Part shown: positions 7,334 to 13,252 of the stretch, in pieces | Position numbering within the stretch: position 1 is the first letter of the stretch | Layout: each line of letters opens with the position of its first letter | NCBI GenBank assembly: GCA_934086255.1 | Contig: CAKOIB010000032.1 | Coordinates: forward strand, 1 to 13,252 | Source of the DNA: an uncultured Bacilli bacterium | GTDB lineage: Bacteria > Bacillota_I > Bacilli_A > RF39 > UBA660 | Direction of reading: 5' to 3' | Length of the DNA: 13,252 nucleotides | The notes under the pieces: generated by a model | Told to the model about the DNA's origin: nothing | The model's input: the letters and a program-made list of their open reading frames with translations, nothing else | Database searches by the model: none | Program-made: the position numbers and the translations under genes

Positions 7334-7855
7334 ATGAAAATAAAAAACTTAAAAGTAAATGAAACATATTTCTTTACAATAAATGGTTTCTTACAAAGAT
7401 ACTATGGATTCAAAAAAAATATGTTTCAAAACCTAACACACTCTGACTTAGATGTCTTATTACCAGATATCAAAAAAACAACCCAAGAAGAAATAACCGA
7501 AGAAAACGTTAAAAAAGGAAAAATAATCCTTGTAAAAGATTCAAAACACAAAATTATAGCATACGATAATCCATTACTATTAGAGGAAAACAACTATCTA
7601 TTACAAACAGATAACTCAAACATTGAAGTAATCTTTTTAGATGATACAATCGATGACTATAGTGATATTGAGGAAGAAGACTTACCATTTATGAGTGATA
7701 ATCAATTAGAACAAGCACTTGCATACTTCAAACTACAAAACAATCATAAAATGATAAGACTAATCATAACGGAATTTCGTTTTAGACCAAAAAAAGGTTG
7801 CAAAAGAAGAAAACTAGAAAAACAAATAAAAGAAGAAAAAATGGAGGTAGATTAA
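7334..7855 (+). CDS. Uncharacterised 173-aa protein, first gene of the threonine T-box operon
   Basis: I do not recognise this protein. The ATG at 7334 is chosen because GGGGG (7323-7327) lies six bases upstream; an in-frame TTG at 7316 has no such site. The product is soluble, with no signal peptide or membrane segment. The N-terminal ~90 residues alternate beta-like and charged stretches (NETYFFTINGFLQRYYGF near the start). An acidic stretch follows (DDTIDDYSDIEEEDLPF), then a helical part (QLEQALAYFKLQNNHKMIRLI) and a very basic end (RPKKGCKRRKLEKQIKEEK) that could contact nucleic acid. It lies between the T-box and thrS, and its last codons contain the thrS ribosome binding site (GGAGGT), so the two are co-expressed under tRNA-Thr control. 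A role in threonine or tRNA metabolism is suggested only by position. Confidence 0.8.
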   Translation: MKIKNLKVNETYFFTINGFLQRYYGFKKNMFQNLTHSDLDVLLPDIKKTTQEEITEENVKKGKIILVKDSKHKIIAYDNPLLLEENNYLLQTDNSNIEVIFLDDTIDDYSDIEEEDLPFMSDNQLEQALAYFKLQNNHKMIRLIITEFRFRPKKGCKRRKLEKQIKEEKMEVD

Positions 7856-7856
7856 A

Positions 7857-9626
7857 ATGCAAAACATAAAAGAAAATGAAAAATTAAACACTTTAAACCA
7901 TAGTTGTGCACACTTATTAGCACACGCTGTAAAACATCTTTATCCTGAAGCTAAGTTCTTTGTAGGACCAGTAATCGAAGAAGGCTTCTACTACGATATC
8001 GATCTAGGAGACAAAACTCTAAACGAAGAAGATCTTCCTAAAATAGAAAAAGAAATGAAAAAAATATCAAAAGACAACAAACTAATAAAAAGAATAGAAC
8101 TAACAAGACAAGAAGCACTTGATATGTTCAAAGATGACAGGTATAAAATAGACCTAATAAAAAGAATGGACGAAAAAGAAATAATATCAGCATATCAACA
8201 AGGAGACTTCATCGACTTATGCCGTGGTCCTCATATGACTTCTACTAAACAAATGAAATACTTCAAACTACTAAAAGTAAGTGGAGCATATTGGAAAGGG
8301 GACTCTAAAAATAAAATGCTTCAAAGAATATATGGTATATGCTTTGAAACAGAAGAAGAACTAAACGAACACTTACAAGCACTACAAGACGCTAAAGAAA
8401 GAGACCATCGTAAAATAGGAAAAGACCTAAACATATTCATGTTCTCTGAATTAGTAGGAAAAGGACTACCAATGTGGTTACCAAATGGATTCATAATAAG
8501 AAAAGAGCTAAGTGACTACATAACAGAAAAAGAACTAAAACTAGGATACAAACACGTAATGACACCATCACTTGGTAATGTTGATCTATATAAAACAAGT
8601 GGCCACTGGGCACACTATAAAGAAGATATGTTTCCAGCAATGGAACTAGACAATGAATCATACGTCCTAAGACCAATGAACTGTCCACATCACATGATGA
8701 TTTATAAAAACTTTCTACACTCATACCGTGACCTACCAATTCGTTTAGCAGAAATCGCAAATGACTTTAGATACGAAGCAAGTGGAGCATGCTGTGGAAT
8801 AGAAAGAGCAAGAGCATTCACACAAAATGATTCTCACATCTTCTGCAGTCAAGATCAAATAGAACAAGAAGTACAAGGAGTAATAGACTTAATACTAGAT
8901 GTATATAAAGACTTTAATTTTAAAGAATATAGTTTTAGACTATCGTTAAGAGATAAAAATAACAAAGAAAAATACTTTGGTAACGATGAACTATGGGAAA
9001 AAAGTGAAAATGCCCTAAGAAAAATCCTAAAAGAATCAAAAGCTAAATACTATGAAGCCGAAGGAGAAGCAGCATTCTATGGACCAAAAATAGATGTCCA
9101 AGTAAAAAGCGCAATAGGACACGACGTAACCCTTTCAACAGTACAATTAGACTATCAACTACCAGAAAGATTTGAACTTGAATACGTAGCAGAAGACGGA
9201 TCAAGAAAAAGACCAGTAGTAATTCATCGTGCCATACTAGGATCACTTGATAGATTTACAGCATTCTTACTTGAAGAAACAAAAGGAGCTTTACCACTTT
9301 GGCTATCTCCAGTACAAGTAAACATCATACCAGTAAATAATGAATACCATTTAGAATATGCAAAACAAATACAAAAACTTCTAAATGAAAATAACATAAG
9401 ATGTGAACTAGATTCTCGTGATGAAAAACTATCATACAAAATGAGAGAATCACAAACTAAAAAAATACCAATAACATTAATACTCGGAGATAAAGAAAGA
9501 GATAACAACCAAATAAGCTTCAGAAGATTCCAATCAAAAGAAACAACAACCAAAGATAAAGAAGACTTCATAAATGAAATAACAAAAGAAATAAAAGAAA
9601 AAATATATAGACCATCAAACAACTGA
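7857..9626 (+). CDS. thrS: Threonyl-tRNA synthetase lacking the N-terminal TGS domain
   Basis: The class II synthetase charges tRNA-Thr with threonine. Residues 1 to ~180 form the editing domain, which in this family hydrolyses Ser-tRNA-Thr: HSCAH (H15, H19) and CRGPH (C122, H126) match the E. coli H73/H77 and C182/H186 sites. The catalytic domain follows, with zinc ligands C276 (MNCPHH), H327 (NDSHIF) and H457 (VVIHRAILGS), motif 2 DFRYEASG and motif 3 HRAILGSLDRF. The anticodon-binding domain ends the protein (LSPVQVNIIPV onward). The product is 589 aa; standard ThrS is about 640. Offsets of about 58 residues from the E. coli numbering show that the TGS domain is absent. GGAGGT precedes the ATG at 7857, and no upstream in-frame extension encodes TGS because the preceding gene occupies that space. 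Regulation is by the T-box. The stop codon lies in a terminator-like hairpin. Confidence 0.97.
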   Translation: MQNIKENEKLNTLNHSCAHLLAHAVKHLYPEAKFFVGPVIEEGFYYDIDLGDKTLNEEDLPKIEKEMKKISKDNKLIKRIELTRQEALDMFKDDRYKIDLIKRMDEKEIISAYQQGDFIDLCRGPHMTSTKQMKYFKLLKVSGAYWKGDSKNKMLQRIYGICFETEEELNEHLQALQDAKERDHRKIGKDLNIFMFSELVGKGLPMWLPNGFIIRKELSDYITEKELKLGYKHVMTPSLGNVDLYKTSGHWAHYKEDMFPAMELDNESYVLRPMNCPHHMMIYKNFLHSYRDLPIRLAEIANDFRYEASGACCGIERARAFTQNDSHIFCSQDQIEQEVQGVIDLILDVYKDFNFKEYSFRLSLRDKNNKEKYFGNDELWEKSENALRKILKESKAKYYEAEGEAAFYGPKIDVQVKSAIGHDVTLSTVQLDYQLPERFELEYVAEDGSRKRPVVIHRAILGSLDRFTAFLLEETKGALPLWLSPVQVNIIPVNNEYHLEYAKQIQKLLNENNIRCELDSRDEKLSYKMRESQTKKIPITLILGDKERDNNQISFRRFQSKETTTKDKEDFINEITKEIKEKIYRPSNN

Positions 9627-9636
9627 TGGTCTTTTA
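9609..9636 (+). terminator. Terminator-like hairpin at the end of thrS
   Basis: AGACCATCA (9609-9617) pairs perfectly with TGATGGTCT (9624-9632) around a six-base loop, followed by only four T (9632-9635). The thrS stop TGA (9624-9626) begins the right arm. The short T run and the next gene starting at 9649 suggest partial termination, so some read-through into the PHP gene is possible. Confidence 0.65.
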
Positions 9637-9648
9637 AGGGGAGGAAAC

Positions 9649-10512
9649 ATGATACAAGAATTTGATTTACATACACATACAATAAACTCAGATGGAGAAT
9701 ACACTACTAAACAATTAGTACAAAAAATAAAAGATTCCAATATAAAAACATTTGCAATATCAGACCATGACAGCATACAAAGCATAAATGATATGAAAGA
9801 AATAGACCTAAAAGGACTAAACTATATAAAAGCAATAGAAATATCATCAATTCTAGATGGTGAATATAAGATGCACATTCTAGGATATAACATAGATGAA
9901 GAAAATGAACAACTATTAGAAATAATAAACAATCTAAAACAAAAAAGAATAAAAAGAATATATGACATAAAAGACTATTTAAAAGAACAATATAATATAA
10001 CACTAAAAGATGAAGAAGTAGAAAACGTAATAAAAGAAAACAACATACCAGGAAGAGTCCATATTGCAAAACTATTAGTAAAAAACAACTACACAAAAAC
10101 AGTACCTGAAGCATTTGATAAATACCTAGACGATATAAAAACAACAATCATCGCTAGAGAAGACGCAGCAAAAGTAATAAAAGCAATAAGAGAATCAGGT
10201 GGAATAGCCATATGGGCACATCCTAAAAAAACCGAAAAACAACATAATATAAATATGGAAGAAATATTACCTAATCTAATATCACAAGGACTCGAAGGAA
10301 TCGAAGCATATAATAGCCTGCATACATATGAAGAATCACAAAGATACCTGGAAATAGCTAAAAAATATAATATATTAACAAGCGGAGGAAGCGATTACCA
10401 TGGTCCTATTGCCAAGCCAAATGTTCTACTAGGAAAAATCTACAAAGACAATGAAAACTATAAAATCCCAATAGAACAAATAACACTATTAAAAAAACTA
10501 AATATAAAATAA
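9649..10512 (+). CDS. PHP-domain phosphoesterase (YciV/RNase AM-like)
   Basis: The 287-aa protein has the metal-binding motifs of the PHP superfamily in order: DLHTHTINSDGEYT (from residue 6), ISDHDSI, AIEIS, HILGYNID, GRVHIA, IAIWAHP and GGSDYHG. The length and the central helical insert between HILGYNID and GRVHIA fit the YciV/TrpH group. Characterised members of that group hydrolyse 3',5'-nucleoside bisphosphates or short RNA 5' ends. The stand-alone form and missing polymerase domains rule out a PolC/DnaE part. GGGGAGG (9638-9644) gives a strong start at 9649. It follows thrS by 22 bases and may receive T-box-controlled read-through. The exact substrate cannot be read from the sequence. 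Confidence 0.9.
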   Translation: MIQEFDLHTHTINSDGEYTTKQLVQKIKDSNIKTFAISDHDSIQSINDMKEIDLKGLNYIKAIEISSILDGEYKMHILGYNIDEENEQLLEIINNLKQKRIKRIYDIKDYLKEQYNITLKDEEVENVIKENNIPGRVHIAKLLVKNNYTKTVPEAFDKYLDDIKTTIIAREDAAKVIKAIRESGGIAIWAHPKKTEKQHNINMEEILPNLISQGLEGIEAYNSLHTYEESQRYLEIAKKYNILTSGGSDYHGPIAKPNVLLGKIYKDNENYKIPIEQITLLKKLNIK

Positions 10513-10530
10513 AAAGAGCAAAAGCTCTAA
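10498..10530 (-). terminator. Short terminator at the end of feoB (minus strand)
   Basis: On the minus strand AGAGC (10528-10524), TTTT loop and GCTCT (10519-10515) are followed by TTTTATTTT. The feoB stop TAG lies in the left arm. The stem has only five pairs. It lies between the convergent ends of feoB and the PHP gene; the plus-strand side lacks a T run, so it probably serves feoB only. Confidence 0.55.
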
Positions 10531-12380
10531 AAGATAAGATTTAGTAAATTACTAAGTATAAAACAACAAATAATACCCACTAAAGTAGGAATGATAATAG
10601 AGATAATTGTCCACAAAAGACTATTTGTCTCTTTTTTAATAGTAACAATAGTGGTACCACATGGAAAATGAAACATTGTAAAAAAGATAAAACATAAAGC
10701 AGTAACAATAGTCCAACCATTAGAAATAAGTATATCCCTTAACTCATTAAGACTAGTATAACCAGTAATATTACCTGTACATAAATAAGCCATTATAATA
10801 ATAGGAATAACAATCTCATTCGCAGGAAGACCAAGTATAAAAGCAAGAACAATAACCCCATCTAAACCAATAAACTTACCAAATGGTTCTAAAAAATTAG
10901 AACAAATACTAAGAATACTAACTCCTCCTATATAAACATTAGAACAAATCCAAATAATGATACCCGCAGGAATAGACACACAAATAGCCCTAATTAGTAC
11001 AAACAAAGTCCTATCTATAACAGATCTAACAATAGTCTTTAAAACCTCAGGCCTTCTATAAGGAGGCATTTCAATCACAAAAGTAGCATCTTTACTTTTT
11101 AAAATAGTACAAGATAATATCTTAGAAACAATAAATGTCATAATAACAGAAATTACTATAAAAACTAAGAGCATTAAAGAAGAAACCAAAGAATTAACAA
11201 ACCTATTACCAATACCATAAGTAATAAAAATACTAATCATCGCAATAAGAGTAGGAAACCTTCCATTACAAGGACTAAAACAATTAGTAATCATAGCAAT
11301 AAGTCTTTGCTTCTTCTCTTTAATAATTCTACAACCCATAACACCACAAGCATTACATCCATATCCCATACACATAGTAAGAACTTGTCTACCTTGACTA
11401 CCACATTTATTAAATGCCTTATCTAAATTAAAAGCAATTCTAGGAAGATAACCAGAATCTTCTAATAAAGAAAATAATGGAAAAAATATAGCCATCGGAG
11501 GTAACATAACAGATACTACCCAAAATACAGTTTTAAAAATACCATTAATAATAAAATCAATAATAGTTTCATTGAGGCCAATAAAGTTAAGAAAACTATT
11601 AAAACAAGACAAAATATAAAATAAAAACTTACTAAGATAATCTGATATGTAATTAGCACCAATAATAGTAATCCAAAGAACAATACCAAGAAGCAAAAGC
11701 ATTATTAAAACACCATATCTTCTAGAAGTAACCACCTTATCAATCTTTAAAGTAATAGGATCATAACAATTATTACTAACACAAGCATTATAAATATCTT
11801 TTGCAAGAGAATAAGTACCAATTATTTCTCTTTTTTTATTACCAGTAAAACTGATAATAAAATCTTTTAACTTCTTAATACCAATCTTCTTTCTAGCACT
11901 AATAGGTATAACAGGAACCCCTAAAAACATCTCTAACTTATCATAATCAATTACTATTCCATTTCTTTGTGCTTCATCAATCAAATTAACACATACTATA
12001 ACATTATCAACTTTAGTAACAGTATCAAGAACTAAATTAATACCCTTAAGTAAAGAAGTTCCATCAATAACAACAATAACTATATCACAAGTATTATTAA
12101 GTAAAAAATCACTTGCAATTACTTCCTCCTTTGAATAACCTCTAAGAGAATAAGTACCAGGTAAATCAACAACATTATAAACATTACTTTTATATTTAAA
12201 AACTCCACAAGCACTACCAACAGTCTTACCAGGCCAATTACCAGTATGTTGATTAAGACCAGTAAGTAAATTAAATAAAGTACTTTTACCAACATTAGGA
12301 TTACCCAAAAGAGCAATAGATAACTTATCAGAAACTAAACTATCAAAATCATTAGACTTAAAACCTCTAGAAAGACCCAT
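10527..12380 (-). CDS. feoB: Ferrous iron transporter FeoB
   Basis: The cytoplasmic G domain comes first: G1 GNPNVGKST (about residues 26-34), TVG switch I, G3 DLPGTYSL, G4-type NLID and a G5-like ISARKK. A membrane domain with two gate repeats follows, showing SLLEDSGYLPRIAF, the cysteine motif GYGCNACGVMGCR and FSPCNGRFP. Multiple hydrophobic spans run to the C-terminus. FeoB imports Fe2+ across the inner membrane. At about 617 aa it is shorter than E. coli FeoB (773 aa) and belongs to the NGRFP-type subgroup that I associate with Clostridia-like bacteria. The start is chosen at 12380: AAAGG (12394-12390) abuts the upstream ATGs at 12389 and 12386 but is nine bases from this one. It overlaps feoA by 14 bases, so the two are translationally linked. 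Its codons end mostly in T, unlike the A-ending codons of plus-strand genes. Confidence 0.95.
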   Translation of the reverse strand: MGLSRGFKSNDFDSLVSDKLSIALLGNPNVGKSTLFNLLTGLNQHTGNWPGKTVGSACGVFKYKSNVYNVVDLPGTYSLRGYSKEEVIASDFLLNNTCDIVIVVIDGTSLLKGINLVLDTVTKVDNVIVCVNLIDEAQRNGIVIDYDKLEMFLGVPVIPISARKKIGIKKLKDFIISFTGNKKREIIGTYSLAKDIYNACVSNNCYDPITLKIDKVVTSRRYGVLIMLLLLGIVLWITIIGANYISDYLSKFLFYILSCFNSFLNFIGLNETIIDFIINGIFKTVFWVVSVMLPPMAIFFPLFSLLEDSGYLPRIAFNLDKAFNKCGSQGRQVLTMCMGYGCNACGVMGCRIIKEKKQRLIAMITNCFSPCNGRFPTLIAMISIFITYGIGNRFVNSLVSSLMLLVFIVISVIMTFIVSKILSCTILKSKDATFVIEMPPYRRPEVLKTIVRSVIDRTLFVLIRAICVSIPAGIIIWICSNVYIGGVSILSICSNFLEPFGKFIGLDGVIVLAFILGLPANEIVIPIIIMAYLCTGNITGYTSLNELRDILISNGWTIVTALCFIFFTMFHFPCGTTIVTIKKETNSLLWTIISIIIPTLVGIICCFILSNLLNLIF

Positions 12381-12618
12381 CACCATCATCCTTTAAAACA
12401 ATAATATTATCACAATCACTTTTTCTAATAGCAATAATACTATTATCAACTAAAAAAGCAATAGGATCACCAAACATAGCATAGTATAAGCAAACAATTT
12501 CATTACCAGATCTAATACCAAGACTCTCTAAATACCTCTTACTATCACTATTAATATTATTTTTATACACAATAACCTTATCTGAAGGAGCAATTTCACT
12601 TAATTTAATCTTCATCAT
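12367..12618 (-). CDS. feoA: FeoA, SH3-like ferrous transport accessory protein
   Basis: The 83-aa product beginning MMKIKLSEIAPSDKV has the small SH3-like FeoA layout: KLSEI start, KRYLESLGIRSGNEIV in the middle (the usual R.L..LG...G..V pattern) and PIAFLVDNSIIAIRKSDCDNI at the end. FeoA is a cytosolic partner needed for FeoB activity in several bacteria. A longer reading frame extends upstream to 12735, but GGAGAG (12630-12625) places the start at 12618, with 12615 as alternative; the extension is an intergenic AT-rich translation. It is first in the feoAB operon and divergent from dut. Confidence 0.9.
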   Translation of the reverse strand: MMKIKLSEIAPSDKVIVYKNNINSDSKRYLESLGIRSGNEIVCLYYAMFGDPIAFLVDNSIIAIRKSDCDNIIVLKDDGDGSF

Positions 12619-12656
12619 AATAAACTCTCCTAATATAATATATGTAAAATAAAAAT

Positions 12657-12670
12657 AAGTGTAATCACTT
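12657..12670. promoter_or_regulatory. Inverted repeat in the feoA-dut divergent promoter region (candidate operator)
   Basis: AAGTG-TAAT-CACTT is a perfect five-base inverted repeat with a four-base centre. It sits in the feoA-dut gap and overlaps the first two bases of the dut -35. A minus-strand pair ATTACA (12665-12660) and TATATT (12642-12637), 17 bp apart, could be the feo promoter and would overlap the repeat, but its start point would fall on the ribosome binding site, so the feo promoter is unresolved. An iron-responsive repressor site is an inference; the repeat does not match the Fur consensus closely. Confidence 0.35.
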
Positions 12671-12697
12671 GCAATATTAATAAAAATATTATATAAT
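12669..12697 (+). promoter_or_regulatory. Promoter of dut
   Basis: TTGCAA (12669-12674) and a consensus TATAAT (12692-12697) are 17 bp apart. The predicted start near 12704 leaves a short leader with AAAGGAG (12709-12715) before the ATG at 12722. Confidence 0.7.
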
Positions 12698-12721
12698 TTA
12701 AACATACTAAAGGAGTAAGTT

Positions 12722-13159
12722 ATGAAAGTAAACATTAAAAAATTAAATGAAAAAGCAAAATTACCAACTTATGGTACAGAATACTCAGCAGGAGCAGACC
12801 TTTACGCATGTATTGATAACACAATAGAAATAAACCCTCATGAAACAAAATTAATACCAACTGGACTATCACTTGAAATACCAGAAAACTATGCCGGATT
12901 AATTTATGCAAGAAGCGGATTAGCATCAAAAAAAGGACTTGCACCCGCTAATAAAGTTGGAGTAATAGACTCAGACTACCGTGGTGAAGTAATGGTTGCA
13001 CTACATAATCATACAAATGAATCTAAACAAATTGAGCCATTTGAAAGAATAGCACAACTAGTAATAACACCATTTTTAAAAGTTGAATTCAATGAAACAG
13101 ATAAACTAAACGAAACAGTTCGTGGTGAAGGTGGATTTGGTTCAACAGGTACAAAATAA
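12722..13159 (+). CDS. dut: Deoxyuridine 5'-triphosphate nucleotidohydrolase (dUTPase)
   Basis: The 145-aa trimeric-type dUTPase shows all five family motifs: AGADLYA (motif 1), ARSGLASK (motif 2), GVIDSDYRGEV (motif 3, with the catalytic Asp and the uracil-stacking Tyr region), RIAQLVI (motif 4) and the C-terminal arm RGEGGFGSTG (motif 5). It hydrolyses dUTP to dUMP and pyrophosphate, keeping uracil out of DNA and feeding thymidylate synthesis. The length is normal for the bacterial enzyme. It has its own promoter, is divergent from feoA, and is followed by a long hairpin starting at its stop codon, so it is probably monocistronic. Confidence 0.97.
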   Translation: MKVNIKKLNEKAKLPTYGTEYSAGADLYACIDNTIEINPHETKLIPTGLSLEIPENYAGLIYARSGLASKKGLAPANKVGVIDSDYRGEVMVALHNHTNESKQIEPFERIAQLVITPFLKVEFNETDKLNETVRGEGGFGSTGTK

Positions 13160-13214
13160 AAGAGTTATCGGGCACTTTTAACGAAGTCCAGGTAGTGCCA
13201 GATAACTCTTTTAT
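13156..13214 (+). terminator. Long hairpin after dut, probable bidirectional terminator
   Basis: Fourteen pairs (13156-13169 with 13201-13214) and six further pairs (GGCACT 13171-13176 with AGTGCC 13194-13199) are separated by one G/A mismatch, with a 17-base loop. The 3' arm ends CTCTTTTAT and the 5' arm begins ATAAAAGAG, so a T run is present on either strand. The dut stop (13157-13159) lies in the stem. It is much longer than the other terminators here. Confidence 0.7.
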
Positions 13215-13252
13215 GTAAACTAAATGTAAACAAACAATTAAACACTATTGTA

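Noticed and set aside
12619..12735. Extended N-terminus of feoA reaching into dut
   Set aside because: The extra ~39 residues are an AT-rich translation of the intergenic promoter region, and GGAGAG at 12630-12625 fixes the start at 12618.
578..12944. Many open frames opposite known genes (for example 578-820, 9224-9682, 9707-10147 on the minus strand)
   Set aside because: They are antisense shadows of strongly supported genes, are composed of Leu/Phe/Ser-rich low-complexity sequence, and lack ribosome binding sites and family motifs.
1..13252. Mycoplasma-type code (TGA as Trp), CRISPR arrays, tRNA/rRNA genes, insertion sequences
   Set aside because: TGA ends dnaI, thrS and the 483-aa gene at sensible positions and Trp is TGG. 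No regularly spaced repeats, cloverleaf genes or transposase motifs were seen.

Overview
This looks like chromosomal DNA from a very AT-rich Firmicute-type bacterium. Most genes look near 30% GC by eye, AAA/GAA/ATA codons dominate, and Shine-Dalgarno sites are strong. TAA, TAG and TGA are all used as stops and tryptophan is TGG, so this is the standard bacterial code and not the Mycoplasma code. The order dnaI - (one gene) - thrS with a T-box leader recalls the dnaI-ytxC-thrS locus of Bacillus. The best guess is an uncultured host-associated member of the Bacilli (Erysipelotrichales/RF39-like); the lineage is inferred, not shown.

Layout. 1-2095: the 3' part of mutS (mismatch repair), then rsmI (16S rRNA 2'-O-methyltransferase), tightly linked. 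2104-4250: two exported or membrane-anchored proteins, each with its own promoter and terminator. The first (483 aa) has a TasA/camelysin-like N-terminus and a C-terminal domain ending in a sharply bounded patch of about 54% GC. The second (164 aa) is a stand-alone relative of the first protein's N-terminal domain. 4279-7031: dnaI (helicase loader), overlapping by ATGA an unusual RNB-domain ribonuclease-like gene. 7072-9635: a promoter and threonine-specific T-box riboswitch controlling an unrecognised 173-aa protein and a threonyl-tRNA synthetase that lacks the TGS domain. 9649-10512: a PHP-domain phosphoesterase. 10527-12618 (minus strand): feoB and feoA, for ferrous iron uptake. 12722-13159: dut (dUTPase), divergent from feoAB and followed by a long hairpin.

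Most of the window is housekeeping: DNA repair, replication initiation, nucleotide hygiene, tRNA charging and iron import. The most unusual element is the GC-rich patch in the 483-aa surface protein. Its position near the C-terminus, its foreign codon use, its AVRPVLYL-type ending, a GC-dense end and a small hairpin just downstream resemble the variable repeat of a diversity-generating retroelement target. No reverse transcriptase or template repeat lies in the window, so this is a hypothesis. Second in interest is the RNB protein, which has a helical N-terminal half, no visible S1 domain and an Asn at one of the four usual catalytic Asp positions.
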